The notes under the pieces were generated by a model that made no database searches, was not told the origin of the DNA, and was given only the letters and a program-made list of their open reading frames with translations. From SZUA-76 sp945787585 (GTDB lineage Bacteria > Pseudomonadota > Gammaproteobacteria > SZUA-140): 51,516 nucleotides of DNA. Of this stretch, positions 43,928 through 51,516 are shown one piece after another. The position numbers were made by a program, and so were the translations under genes. Location of the stretch: contig CAMYIG010000003.1 of NCBI GenBank assembly GCA_947258425.1, forward strand, positions 1 through 51,516, written 5' to 3'. Every line of letters begins with the position of its first letter. The first letter of the stretch is position 1.

Positions 43928-44896
43928 CTACACGGCAAAATCAAACACCTGTCCAAACTCTTCGCCCATCGCACTCACATTCTCTTTCTCTGCGGCGACA
44001 AAGTTATCAAGCGGGCCCATCGCGTTCATCTCCAGACAGGAACAGATATATTTAGTCATTCTGACTTTCGCCGCGGGCAGGTACAGGCCCAGGGTGATAA
44101 TCGTTAAACAGGCATTAATCAATATCACCTTTGCCAGGCCCACCATATCCAGGCTCGCCGCAAAACGATGCTCTGCAATCGACAGGCTGCCATAGTAGAG
44201 ATTGGTTACTTTAACGATAAAAAACACAATCAGACCAAAATAGATCAGTACCATAAATATCGGTGCAATGATTGCTAGTGACGGCACAAAGGTTATCACT
44301 GCCCATGTCGGAATCCCCAGCACAACACCGGCACCCAGCATCGTCAGGAATATCTTGCCGTAATCACCAAAGGTGGCGTCAAATTCAAAATTGGTGGTGC
44401 CATATGCGCTATTTCTAACGATGTATTGATTCATTTTCAGAAAGACGAGCGGATATAAAATACCGAGCGTTAACATCCCTACAATCGGCCAGACATAGAG
44501 CACCATAAACGCTTCGAGATAAGTACCATTAAAACGAAACTGAATATTCTTATAGGCTGACATGCGGTTATTGAACGCCATCGATTGATTAAAAAAATAG
44601 GGGATGGCTAAAAATAGAACCAACATCAACCCAACACCAATCATGGGTTGAATCTGAGAGATAATGGAAAGCACCACCAGCGCTGTGATGGCCACTAAAC
44701 GCCCTTTTAATATCGCCATCGGTTCGGCAAGATAGCGAAAATTATTCTCATCAATAAACAGATTGGAATAGAAATAACGCTTATTTCTCACCGTCGCCCA
44801 TGCCGAATAGATACCCAGCGTCAGAATCGTGAGCAGGACATTGACGATCCATATCTTAAAATATTCCATGCCATCACCGCGAAATTCAACGTTCAA
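43928..44896 (-). CDS. DUF898 (YjgN family) multi-pass membrane protein
   Basis: 322 residues. FRGDGMEYFKIWIVNVLLTI then TLGIYSAWATVRNKRYFYSN is the DUF898 signature. About six to seven membrane segments follow, and LGLYLPAAKVRMTKY repeats the IYSAWAxxRxxRY theme near the C-terminus. TTG at 44896 is preferred over ATG 44869 because AGGAA lies 5 bases upstream and the FRGDG residues before the ATG are conserved in the family. Function unknown; its pairing with an M48 protease is the main clue. Confidence 0.82.
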   Translation of the reverse strand: MNVEFRGDGMEYFKIWIVNVLLTILTLGIYSAWATVRNKRYFYSNLFIDENNFRYLAEPMAILKGRLVAITALVVLSIISQIQPMIGVGLMLVLFLAIPYFFNQSMAFNNRMSAYKNIQFRFNGTYLEAFMVLYVWPIVGMLTLGILYPLVFLKMNQYIVRNSAYGTTNFEFDATFGDYGKIFLTMLGAGVVLGIPTWAVITFVPSLAIIAPIFMVLIYFGLIVFFIVKVTNLYYGSLSIAEHRFAASLDMVGLAKVILINACLTIITLGLYLPAAKVRMTKYICSCLEMNAMGPLDNFVAAEKENVSAMGEEFGQVFDFAV

Positions 44897-45088
44897 TGGC
44901 GTTCCTGTATTATATCATTCATTGGCAGTACCTTTATTGAATTGTTATCGTAATGCAGGCAAATTTCGACTGCGTTGAGATAGATTCAATCGGCAGAAAG
45001 CGGCTTATCGTTAATTAACAAATATGAATATGCAAAGCAGATCACACTAGAGATAGCTTAATGGTAATAAGCCTGTGCTTAGCGGCTA

Positions 45089-45439
45089 TTATTGACCTTT
45101 TTCAGCGATACGTGCGCCCAGCTGATAGCCATGCACAACCCCCACCAACCAGACCAGGCCGATAATCACGGTGACGCCGCTCACCACTTCAGGACTGAAA
45201 ACGCCCGGAATCGCTAGCATCTGTTCCCGCATCTCGCCAATGTCTGCCGGGATAGCCCCTGTGACAATCTTTTCCGCAATGATCTGCGCCTTATGAAAGG
45301 CCTCAGTGACCACAACGGCAAGCCCGGCAAAGGTGATCAAAAATGCAATGCTTCCGTAGACGGGCTTCTTCACCACAAAGTAACCGGCCCCCGGAAAGAC
45401 CAACGCTGAGTAGAGCGCGGCCCTGGTTGATAGCTTCAC
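45089..45439 (-). CDS. Small two- to three-helix membrane protein, unrecognised
   Basis: 116 residues from a GTG at 45439 with no clear RBS. Membrane segments: AALYSALVFPGAGYFVV, GSIAFLITFAGLAVVV, and GVTVIIGLVWLVGVVHG. The FPGAGYFVVKKPVYG turn recalls small membrane proteins of the TM2/DUF5683 type, but I cannot assign it. Middle region is short and amphipathic. It stands alone between the DUF898 and cytochrome b genes on the same strand. Confidence 0.55.
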   Translation of the reverse strand: MKLSTRAALYSALVFPGAGYFVVKKPVYGSIAFLITFAGLAVVVTEAFHKAQIIAEKIVTGAIPADIGEMREQMLAIPGVFSPEVVSGVTVIIGLVWLVGVVHGYQLGARIAEKGQ

Positions 45440-45601
45440 GCAAGTTCACCATAGCGATAAAGTGACATGCCATCGAGTAGATACTTTGTATTGTTCAAAC
45501 TAACAACTCCCTGTTTGCGATAACTTCAATTATCGACCCCCCAGTGAGAAGCCTTAGTTGAGATTACGCTCGAACTAATACACGCTGCAAGCGTAGATGC
45601 G

Positions 45602-46231
45602 CTATTTCCCTTTGGTTAGGCTAAACATACTCTTTACTAACGCCTGACCTTTCATATGATGCATCAACGCGGCACCGCCATGTCCGCCCCAGTACAGCCA
45701 TACCAGTGTAGCAATGACCTCATGAACCTCCGCAAAAAATTCCGTGGGAGCCGAGAACTTACCGCTTTCTGGCAGCAGGAAAAATAGAATACCACCCGTG
45801 ATCACCATACCGCTCACTATCAGCATCCCCAGCCCATGAATAAAGCCGGGCAACCCACCTCTTATGCCACCCTCAGGCATCTGTCCACCGAGCAGTCCCA
45901 TTGCCTCACGGATAACCTCACGGCGCGCCTCACCAAACCAGGGGAACAGATGGCGCAAACCGCCATCTGCGTGGTTAGACAGTGTCCAGATCCAATGTCC
46001 CACCACAATTACCAGTGCGATCATTCCCACCACCTCATGCGTTTCAAAGGTCAGTGATGCTAATACCGAGGCTTTATCATCATCGGGTGGTGACATCACC
46101 AGACTCAGCCCAAGCTGAATAGTCACCGTGATCACCATGCCAAAATGTAATAGTCGAGTGGGCAAGCTCCAATTATCAGTACCTGTTAATGCAGCGCCTT
46201 TGTCCATCGTAGCACCTGTGTGAATAGTCAT
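45602..46231 (-). CDS. Cytochrome b561-type diheme membrane protein
   Basis: 209 residues, four membrane helices. Candidate heme ligands: H in LPTRLLHFGM (helix 1), H in FETHEVVGM and VGHWIW (helix 2), H in FIHGLGMLIVSG (helix 3), and H in FAEVHEVIATLVWLYWGGHGG (quoted parts VHEVIATLVW and WGGHGG; helix 4). It matches the prokaryotic b561/YceI-associated family that moves electrons in the inner membrane, often from quinol. ATG 46231 has GGAGG upstream. No partner cytochrome c or oxidoreductase is adjacent. Confidence 0.82.
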   Translation of the reverse strand: MTIHTGATMDKGAALTGTDNWSLPTRLLHFGMVITVTIQLGLSLVMSPPDDDKASVLASLTFETHEVVGMIALVIVVGHWIWTLSNHADGGLRHLFPWFGEARREVIREAMGLLGGQMPEGGIRGGLPGFIHGLGMLIVSGMVITGGILFFLLPESGKFSAPTEFFAEVHEVIATLVWLYWGGHGGAALMHHMKGQALVKSMFSLTKGK

Positions 46232-46449
46232 CGTACCCTCCCCTTTTGAGTTTTAAGACCGTAATTAATGATTACCGAATCCAATCTACAGGTAAGGATG
46301 ATACCCATCGACTCATCAAGAATATGTCGTAGAAATGTTAAGATTTTGTTTGAAGAGGGGAATGGCATGTATAAAATCACATCAGACTTAACACGCACGC
46401 TATCTACTATTGATTGAAGAAAAATATACTCACAACGATTTTAAGCTAA

Positions 46450-46992
46450 CTACACACCCAGCCACGCCACCACTTGCCTGCTTATTTCATCCACATCACG
46501 ATAGCGATAAAGTGTCACGCTCTCGGGATAATCTAACGCCAACTGCATGACGTTATGAATGTTATGCCCCGTCTGAGTATTATCAGGATTATAAAAACCG
46601 AGCACAGGTTTTCCGGCATGAATAAAACGCATCACATTCACACCCGAACCAAAACCCGCCTCATCAAAACCGAAAATAGCGACCTCAGCTTCAGCTTGAA
46701 AGCCACGGTCTCGCTCAAGAAAAAAAGCGGTGACGAGTTCATCTGCATTTGCGAAATGGTCTTTCTGCTCAACCTGCCATGCGGACCACGCTTTATCGTA
46801 ATACTCAACCGGATCACACACCATGCGTGAAAATTCATCCGCTGGCATCTCCGGGAACTGCTTTCGATAATAGTGGTAACGAGTGTCGTAGCCCAGACCA
46901 CTCGATTGCAATGTTGCCATCACCGTGGTTTTAAAACGCCACGTGGCATCGGTCGCATGCATTCCTTTACCGCTGACGTAACAGGGAATCAT
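46450..46992 (-). CDS. Hypothetical protein, weak nucleoside 2-deoxyribosyltransferase-like pattern
   Basis: 180 residues, soluble, no signal peptide. I do not recognise the family. The segment AEVAIFGFDEAGFGSGVNVM followed by AGKPVLGFYNPDN resembles the GKPV-type nucleotide-binding end of nucleoside deoxyribosyltransferase/TIR-like folds, but the expected catalytic Glu before that loop is not present. Tyr and Trp are frequent in the first half (GYDTRYHYYRKQF). No RBS before ATG 46992. It may be a real gene given its length and composition. Confidence 0.5.
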   Translation of the reverse strand: MIPCYVSGKGMHATDATWRFKTTVMATLQSSGLGYDTRYHYYRKQFPEMPADEFSRMVCDPVEYYDKAWSAWQVEQKDHFANADELVTAFFLERDRGFQAEAEVAIFGFDEAGFGSGVNVMRFIHAGKPVLGFYNPDNTQTGHNIHNVMQLALDYPESVTLYRYRDVDEISRQVVAWLGV

Positions 46993-47070
46993 ATAAATTT
47001 AATTAAGGCCGTATTATTAAATGCGGCGCCACTGCATTCAGCGCTTGAAACATTAACCGCATCGACATAA

Positions 47071-47388
47071 CTAGCCCGGCATCTGCATTAACTCAGACAC
47101 CTCAAGTGTGCCGCCCATCTCAAGAAATGGACAGGCCGCTGCCATCGACAGCGCTTCTTCCATAGAATCTGCTTTGACTATTGAATAGCCCGACATTTTT
47201 ACAGCGCCTCCAGCGGTGACAGTACCATCCGAATTTACCGTACTGGTATTTTTAATCGGGTTTGCCGGACTCACAACCGACTCTCCCAACGAAGACAACC
47301 ATGCCTTATATTTTGACATATGCTGCTTGCCCTCTTCAGGGCTCGAAGGTGGGTTACCGCCAAGATAAACCATAATATACTGAGCCAT
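47071..47388 (-). CDS. YCII-related (DGPF-type) domain protein
   Basis: 105 residues. MAQYIMVYLGGNPP, YKAWLSSLGESVV, MSGYSIVKADSMEEALSMAAACPFL and GTLEVSELM follow the YCII-like order (Tyr-x-Val strand, LG turn, then A..CP helix). Family members are small alpha-beta dimers of unclear function, some acting on chlorinated or muconolactone-like compounds. ATG 47388 has AGGAG at 8 bases; the GTG at 47394 is too close to it. Confidence 0.75.
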   Translation of the reverse strand: MAQYIMVYLGGNPPSSPEEGKQHMSKYKAWLSSLGESVVSPANPIKNTSTVNSDGTVTAGGAVKMSGYSIVKADSMEEALSMAAACPFLEMGGTLEVSELMQMPG

Positions 47389-47606
47389 CGACACTTCTCC
47401 TTTCTGGGGGTTTAAAGCTAATCACGCTTCAATATCATTGCCTCTTTATTTAACCTCTGCATTAAAGTGAATACAAGGATTAATTAAAAGTATGCAGTGG
47501 CGCTAAAAAAACCATTGAATACCAGATGAAACGATACAATAAAATTTTTTGACTTAAGACAGTAAATTCAAAGCGCCATGCTTTCATCCAAAAATAAGCT
47601 ACCTCA

Positions 47607-48155
47607 CTACCAATACTCTGGATAACGACGGTGCGGAGACAGATTGTTAACCAACAAAGCCACCAACAACAAAATTACAGCCCCTGTAAAGATTGGAGAA
47701 AGCACATACCAATATGACATCTGATGTATTTTTTCTCCGCCAATCACAGCGATTAATGCGGTCGCGCCACCCGGTGGGTGTATCGACCGTGTAATGTGCA
47801 TAACAGCAATCGCCAACGAAACAGCTAACGCCGCAGACAGTACTGGAGAGAAATCAAGTAGTAGTGCGCAAGTGACCCCGACAATCGCAGACAGCACATG
47901 CCCCAGCACCAGATTTCTTGGCTGTGCATAAGGGCTTTTTGGCACACCATAAATCAACACAGCGCTTGCCCCGAATGAGCTCACCAGAAACAGGGTATTG
48001 GCTAAGTTAAAACCCTGAAAAATGCCGATTTCAGAAACCGCATAGATTCCAAGGAATGCGCCGACTGTCGACCAAATGATTTCATATGCAGGCGCTCTGG
48101 GAGGGACTCTTTTACCTCCCCGGAACTTTTTAAAAAAGGAGATTAACCACTTCAT
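47607..48155 (-). CDS. HPP family integral membrane protein
   Basis: 182 residues, four membrane segments with the HPP motif in RSIHPPGGATALIAVIGG, and SFGASAVLIYGVPKSPYAQPRN earlier (in part SFGASAVLIY). HPP proteins have been linked to nitrite transport in cyanobacteria and plastids. That would fit nitrate assimilation in this organism, but the nir genes are 31 kb away and the link is only a suggestion. ATG 48155. Confidence 0.85.
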   Translation of the reverse strand: MKWLISFFKKFRGGKRVPPRAPAYEIIWSTVGAFLGIYAVSEIGIFQGFNLANTLFLVSSFGASAVLIYGVPKSPYAQPRNLVLGHVLSAIVGVTCALLLDFSPVLSAALAVSLAIAVMHITRSIHPPGGATALIAVIGGEKIHQMSYWYVLSPIFTGAVILLLVALLVNNLSPHRRYPEYW

Positions 48156-48486
48156 TAGTACTTACTCATTATATTTATATTCAAAGACACACTCTGTGCA
48201 TCACTTTATAATGACCTGTTTTTATAATAACGATTTCAATGCCTAATTTCATTATTCAATTAGATTCTGATCAAGGTCTCTAAAATAAATGTCGCGGTGC
48301 TCTCTACAGGGTCCTCATGTGACTTCCACACCCTTGCTTTCACATGCAGTACATCGCATGAAAATGGCCGTTCACGATCTATCCCTACTAATGGCATAGA
48401 TGTTGCGGAACGTTTCATGAGCCACGCCTTAAATTGGGCGTAGATAGCTTTTTAGCTATCAATTGTACTTCAAAGGGGGCTAATCA
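48156..48486. other. Gene-free spacer between HPP and retropepsin genes
   Basis: I see no coding region. A short hairpin GATAGCT-TTTT-AGCTATC lies at 48443-48460, about 27 bases before the retropepsin ATG, and the pairing GCC...GGGC around 48425-48440 is weak. Promoters for the two divergent genes should be here, but none stands out. Confidence 0.6.
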
Positions 48487-48960
48487 ATGTATCGCCGCAT
48501 ATTTTTGACACTAATGAGTGTACTCATATCATGTAATCTTGACGCACAGGAGTTTGGTACGTCGATCTCAATACATGACAAGGGAAAAGAAACCTATTAC
48601 GTAAAAGGCTTCATCACCGGATTGGGAACCGTTGATTTTCTGGTAGACACCGGCTCTAGTTACATGACCATTGATGAAGATGCACTGGAGGTGCTCAAGA
48701 CTCAAAACCAGGTACGTTATATCAAAGACCTGTCTGGGGTAATGGCGGATGGTAGTCGTAAGGTGGTGCCGGTCTATTTAATTGATCAGGTGACAGTCGG
48801 CTCACAATGCATCTTATATAATGTTGAGGTGGCGGTACTGCCAGCCAAAACGCGTTATATTCTAGGGCTTAGTGCCCTGAAGATGGCGAGCCCGTTTGCG
48901 ATCTACACTGAACCGCAACCGAAGCTTGTGTTGAGTCATTGCGACACACAGGCGTTATGA
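48487..48960 (+). CDS. Secreted retropepsin-like aspartic protease (clan AA)
   Basis: 157 residues. Signal peptide ends near residue 20 (NLDA). The aspartic site is FLVDTGSSYMT; the flap region has MADGSRKVVPVYL and ILGLSALKMASPF is the hydrophobic-Gly motif, so all features of a dimeric retropepsin-type protease are present. It should be periplasmic; substrate unknown. RBS-like GGGGG precedes the ATG. It is followed by a terminator and the converging EF-hand gene. Confidence 0.8.
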   Translation: MYRRIFLTLMSVLISCNLDAQEFGTSISIHDKGKETYYVKGFITGLGTVDFLVDTGSSYMTIDEDALEVLKTQNQVRYIKDLSGVMADGSRKVVPVYLIDQVTVGSQCILYNVEVAVLPAKTRYILGLSALKMASPFAIYTEPQPKLVLSHCDTQAL

Positions 48961-48970
48961 GGGTAGCAAT

Positions 48971-48998
48971 TAAAAGCGCCGAAGCAGATGCTCCGGCG
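48971..48998 (-). terminator. Hairpin terminator between retropepsin and EF-hand genes
   Basis: CGCCG-a-AGCA / TGCT-c-CGGCG (48977-48998) forms a strong hairpin. On the minus strand it is followed by TTTTAATT, fitting termination of the EF-hand gene; it may also serve the plus-strand gene. Confidence 0.65.
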
Positions 48999-49026
48999 GC
49001 ATGACAGGGATCAGGCAGAGCTTGTC

Positions 49027-49290
49027 TTAATCCGCGTCTTTATCGTGATCTGACATCTCTTCCATTTCAAATGCGCTGAACTCCGCGCTATCGATTTTGT
49101 CATCTTTATTGCGATCAATTGTACTCCAATTGATAACCAGTTTTTTATTATCAGCAGCTTCTTGCTTGCTTATGACACCGTCACCGTTGGCGTCAATATC
49201 TTTCATTGAATCATCACCCGCCCAAACGGCAGTGGCCATTGGAAACAGGCAACAAACCAGTACACATTTAACATTCGATTTAATACTCAT
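49027..49290 (-). CDS. Small secreted EF-hand calcium-binding protein
   Basis: 87 residues. Signal peptide ends at VWA (residue 24). Two EF-hand loops: DIDANGDGVISKQE (D, D, N, G, I, E at loop positions) and DRNKDDKIDSAE. Both keep the acidic Ca2+ ligands. The C-terminus is acidic (DHDKDAD). GGAG 8 bases upstream of the ATG. Role may be periplasmic Ca2+ buffering or sensing; no partner is evident. Confidence 0.8.
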   Translation of the reverse strand: MSIKSNVKCVLVCCLFPMATAVWAGDDSMKDIDANGDGVISKQEAADNKKLVINWSTIDRNKDDKIDSAEFSAFEMEEMSDHDKDAD

Positions 49291-49720
49291 GAGTCAACTC
49301 TCCTTAGTAGATGTATCAATAGCTATCGAAACTCGTGATGCTACGATGGATACTTTAATCCGATGGCGTTTAGAAAAGGTGATAACCGTCACAAAACCGG
49401 ATAACTCATGCCGCAAATATTCAACGAGGAACAACAGAGTCAGGTCTTGCAAGAAAAAATAGACCATAACTATTTTCCCTTTAACTCCAATTTTACCGTC
49501 CGGCTGACGGTCTCATAGTGGAGATTAAAACACCCGACATCTTCTTCATCGCATATTTAGCAGGCGCTGGCCATGCCTTCCTTTGGATGCTTATCACTGG
49601 CCGTATAGTGGCTAAGAAAAAATCAAAAACCGGGTCAGCAAAAACCGGAGCAGAGAAGATTTAATTGAGATACATTCACTAACTGCTCTCTGGCCCGATT
49701 TCTCTGTTGTTATGTGTTTA
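49291..49720. other. Gene-poor spacer with one possible small ORF
   Basis: Contains the promoter side of the EF-hand gene, a small hairpin ACCGTC-CGGCT-GACGGT near 49495-49511, and a possible 48-codon ORF given separately. Nothing else is supported. Confidence 0.5.
49518..49664 (+). CDS. Possible small single-helix membrane protein
   Basis: A 48-residue frame from GTG 49518. It reads as one hydrophobic segment (DIFFIAYLAGAGHAFLWMLI) followed by a Lys-rich tail (VAKKKSKTGSAKT). The positive-inside pattern is plausible for a small membrane protein. There is no clear RBS, the start is not ATG, and no homology is recognised. It could be chance. Confidence 0.3.
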   Translation: MEIKTPDIFFIAYLAGAGHAFLWMLITGRIVAKKKSKTGSAKTGAEKI

Positions 49721-49918
49721 TTAAAATGACTCATCGTCACTATAAACACTCACTGAAAGATCACCATTAACACTTTCAGAAACCCGAAAATTTATGGGCT
49801 GACAACATACCTGACAATCTTCAATATACTGCTGATCCGAGTCGAATGGATCTATTAAGACTGTAATGGTTTCACCACAGTAAGGACATCCGATAGATTT
49901 TTCAGTTAATTGATTCAA
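49721..49918 (-). CDS. CPXCG-motif cysteine-rich protein
   Basis: 65 residues. CPYCGETITVLID, then DCQVCCQPI, form a zinc-ribbon-like four-Cys set, and the acidic tail (SVYSDDESF) is common in this small family of proteobacterial proteins of unknown function. The start is TTG at 49918, with GGAGAG about 9 bases upstream. It is monocistronic. Confidence 0.8.
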   Translation of the reverse strand: MNQLTEKSIGCPYCGETITVLIDPFDSDQQYIEDCQVCCQPINFRVSESVNGDLSVSVYSDDESF

Positions 49919-50340
49919 TTGCTACGGCTCTCCATATTTCCCGAAATACATAAACTAATATTCCCGAGTCGGACCTCAACAACGCCCCGATACAATTCAA
50001 CGACCCTTCAAATAGTAGCCGTTATCAGTGTTTAATTGATAGTTTTTGGTATCAAAATGAACATCATAATAATTAAGAACGCGTAAGCCATAACGTTACT
50101 TCGCCTGATAAAACCAGTGGGCCCAGCATTGACGATCTCGCGTAAACTTGAACAGGAATGCTTGCTTATGGCAACGGTGTGTTTTGAGCAGGGCTGTTAT
50201 TGGATGATAGTTGAGTCGTATTAGATCCGCCACCATCCCGCCCGTAGATGAAAAGGCTATTACCATTTACGGATAATTCTAAACAAAAATGCCGATGTAT
50301 TATCGAGTTTTTACTCTACCCCAAATACTACAGTATATTT
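49919..50340. other. Spacer between exonuclease III and the CPXCG gene, no supported gene
   Basis: The minus strand shows short open stretches in more than one frame (for example around 49996-50090 and 50110-50250), each closed by stops and without usable starts. They may be remnants of a decayed gene or chance. No RNA gene or terminator is clear. Confidence 0.4.
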
Positions 50341-51105
50341 TTAGATCTTTAAGTCAACCGACACCGGACAATGATCCGAGCCATGAATGTGATTGTGAAT
50401 TTCCACATCTTGCACATTAGGTAACAGGCTGGGTGAAGTCAGGAAATAATCTATTCTCCAGCCAACATTATTTTTTCGGGCGCCGGCCCGATAGCTCCAC
50501 CAGCTATATTTAATTTCGTCGGGTTTTACGTGGCGATATGTATCGATAAAACCAGCAGCAATCAGGTTATTCATACCATCAATTTCTTCTTGCATATAGC
50601 CCGCGCTTTTATTGTAGTTTGGCTTGGGGCGTGCCAGATCGATTGCGGTGTGGGCGACATTTAAATCACCACAGACCAATACCGGTTTACTTTGCTCTAG
50701 CGCTTTGAGGTACTTCAGAAATGCCGCATCCCATTGCTGGCGATAACCTAGGCGTTTTAATTCGCTGCCAGAGTTGGGTGTATAAACCGTCACCAGATAA
50801 AAATGCTCATACTCAGCGGCGATGACCCTCCCTTCCTGGTCGTGATCGTCTATGCCCAGGCCGTAACGCACTGCCAGTGGTTCTTTACGACTTAGTATGG
50901 CCGTGCCCGAATAGCCTTTCTTGACGGCAGAATGGGTGTAGAGATAGTAACCACTCACATCGACCAGGGCTTCGGATACCTGGTCGCACTGCGCCTTGGT
51001 TTCTTGTAAACACAGTACGTCAGTGGCCAGGGTTTCCAAAGAAGTCATGAAGTCTTTCTTTAGTGCGGCTCTAATGCCGTTTACGTTCCAGGAAACAAGG
51101 CGCAT
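50341..51105 (-). CDS. xthA: Exodeoxyribonuclease III
   Basis: 254 residues from ATG 51105, where the family start MRLVSWNVNGIRA begins; the frame is open to 51135. Metal and catalytic residues: WNVNGIR, LQETK, VYTPNSG, CGDLNVAH and GSDHCPV, all in order. It repairs abasic sites and trims 3' ends in base-excision repair. RIDYFLTSP is also typical. It stands alone with no operon partner. Confidence 0.93.
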   Translation of the reverse strand: MRLVSWNVNGIRAALKKDFMTSLETLATDVLCLQETKAQCDQVSEALVDVSGYYLYTHSAVKKGYSGTAILSRKEPLAVRYGLGIDDHDQEGRVIAAEYEHFYLVTVYTPNSGSELKRLGYRQQWDAAFLKYLKALEQSKPVLVCGDLNVAHTAIDLARPKPNYNKSAGYMQEEIDGMNNLIAAGFIDTYRHVKPDEIKYSWWSYRAGARKNNVGWRIDYFLTSPSLLPNVQDVEIHNHIHGSDHCPVSVDLKI

Positions 51106-51440
51106 AGGAGGTAGCCTACCATTCAAAAAGGGCACATCTTAGCATGATTAGCTCATTACTGATGTGCTTTGCGAGCACGCCATCTGACGCAAAGAGTCAA
51201 GGTTGAAAATTCCGCTCGGCTGTGTGGCTCTATTCACGTAATTAATTTCAATAATAATCACTATTTCTATCGGGTAATAATTGCCCGCCATCGAATACAC
51301 TACAGTCACAAAATGTATATATCAGAACTCAATTAGAACTCAATTAGGACACCCATCATAAAGATTGACAACATCACCGTCCAGCGATAGTGTTTTGCTC
51401 TGGAGTTACACAATCATCATTGCGTCAAAGGAGTTGACCG
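51106..51440. other. Spacer before the Y1 transposase, with short repeats
   Basis: Holds an 11-bp tandem repeat GAACTCAATTA twice (51325-51346) and a near-perfect palindrome CGGGTAATAATTGCCCG (51271-51287). AAAGGAG (51427-51433) is the RBS of the transposase. No other gene is seen. Confidence 0.6.
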
Positions 51441-51516
51441 ATGCCTAAACCCCGTTGTTCTCAGGTCTCGCTTGAGGCCACCCCTTATTACCATTGTGTG
51501 TCGCGTTGTGTCCGCC
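51441..51516 (+). mobile_element. Start of a Y1 (IS200/REP-associated type) transposase gene, cut by window edge
   Basis: The 25 visible codons read MPKPRCSQVSLEATPYYHCV and then SRCVR, the usual opening of Y1_Tnp proteins in gammaproteobacteria. The Y1 HuH transposases move single-stranded IS200-type elements or act on REP sequences. AAAGGAG gives a strong RBS. Only the first 76 bases are in view, so completeness cannot be judged. Confidence 0.8.

Noticed and set aside
49289..49462. Plus-strand frame beginning MSQLSLVDVSIAI next to the EF-hand gene
   Set aside because: It begins inside the EF-hand start region, has no RBS and lacks any recognisable feature.
49996..50250. Coding-looking stretches on the minus strand downstream of xthA
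   Set aside because: Different frames each look partly coherent, stops interrupt them, and no start or domain is found.

Overview
The window looks like chromosomal DNA of a free-living gammaproteobacterium. The main evidence is the block truA-trpF-trpB-trpA-accD-folC-SPOR protein-cvpA-purF-metZ (35257 down to 25088), an order familiar from Pseudomonas-like and sulfur-oxidising gammaproteobacteria. A full-length Ppc, an NsrR-type regulator, NirBD with a NasA-type nitrate reductase, and an Lpp-like lipoprotein with L,D-transpeptidases agree with this. I cannot assign a genus. I see no tRNA, rRNA, CRISPR array or prophage.

Layout: 1-2148 is phosphoenolpyruvate synthase, cut by the window edge and broken internally. 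2171-5445 is an envelope group: an NlpC/P60 lipoprotein, an alanine-zipper lipoprotein and two YkuD L,D-transpeptidases. 5447-6403 is a secreted metzincin-like protease. 9973-6574 (minus) is a sulfur group: a TauE/SafE permease, a DHH phosphoesterase, APS kinase and a sulfotransferase. 10253-16340 holds an NsrR-like regulator and the nirB-nirD-nasA nitrate assimilation operon. 16607-23773 carries envelope and stress genes (DUF748, LEA-type lipoprotein, Bcp, FieF, DUF4124) and a protein joining a pilin-like domain to ankyrin repeats. 25075-23825 is glycerate kinase, downstream of metZ. 35272-38290 is a Kef-type antiporter and a 6-phosphogluconate-dehydrogenase-like protein. 38443-42756 is a degenerate glycogen synthase followed by ppc. 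42820-51516 is accessory: an M48 protease with a DUF898 protein, cytochrome b561, an HPP protein, a retropepsin-like protein, an EF-hand protein, a CPXCG protein, exonuclease III and, at the right edge, the start of a Y1 (IS200-like) transposase.

How genes work together: NasA reduces nitrate to nitrite and NirBD reduces nitrite to ammonium. APS kinase makes PAPS, the sulfotransferase would use it and release pAp, and the DHH protein is a plausible pAp phosphatase, so three adjacent genes could form a closed PAPS cycle. PpsA and Ppc lie at the PEP node, but this ppsA copy lacks about 50 codons of its ATP-grasp domain.

The most interesting items are the PAPS cassette, a GT5 glycogen synthase homologue that has lost all four catalytic positions I could align, the pilin-ankyrin fusion, the 6PGDH homologue with an altered active site, and several structured intergenic elements.
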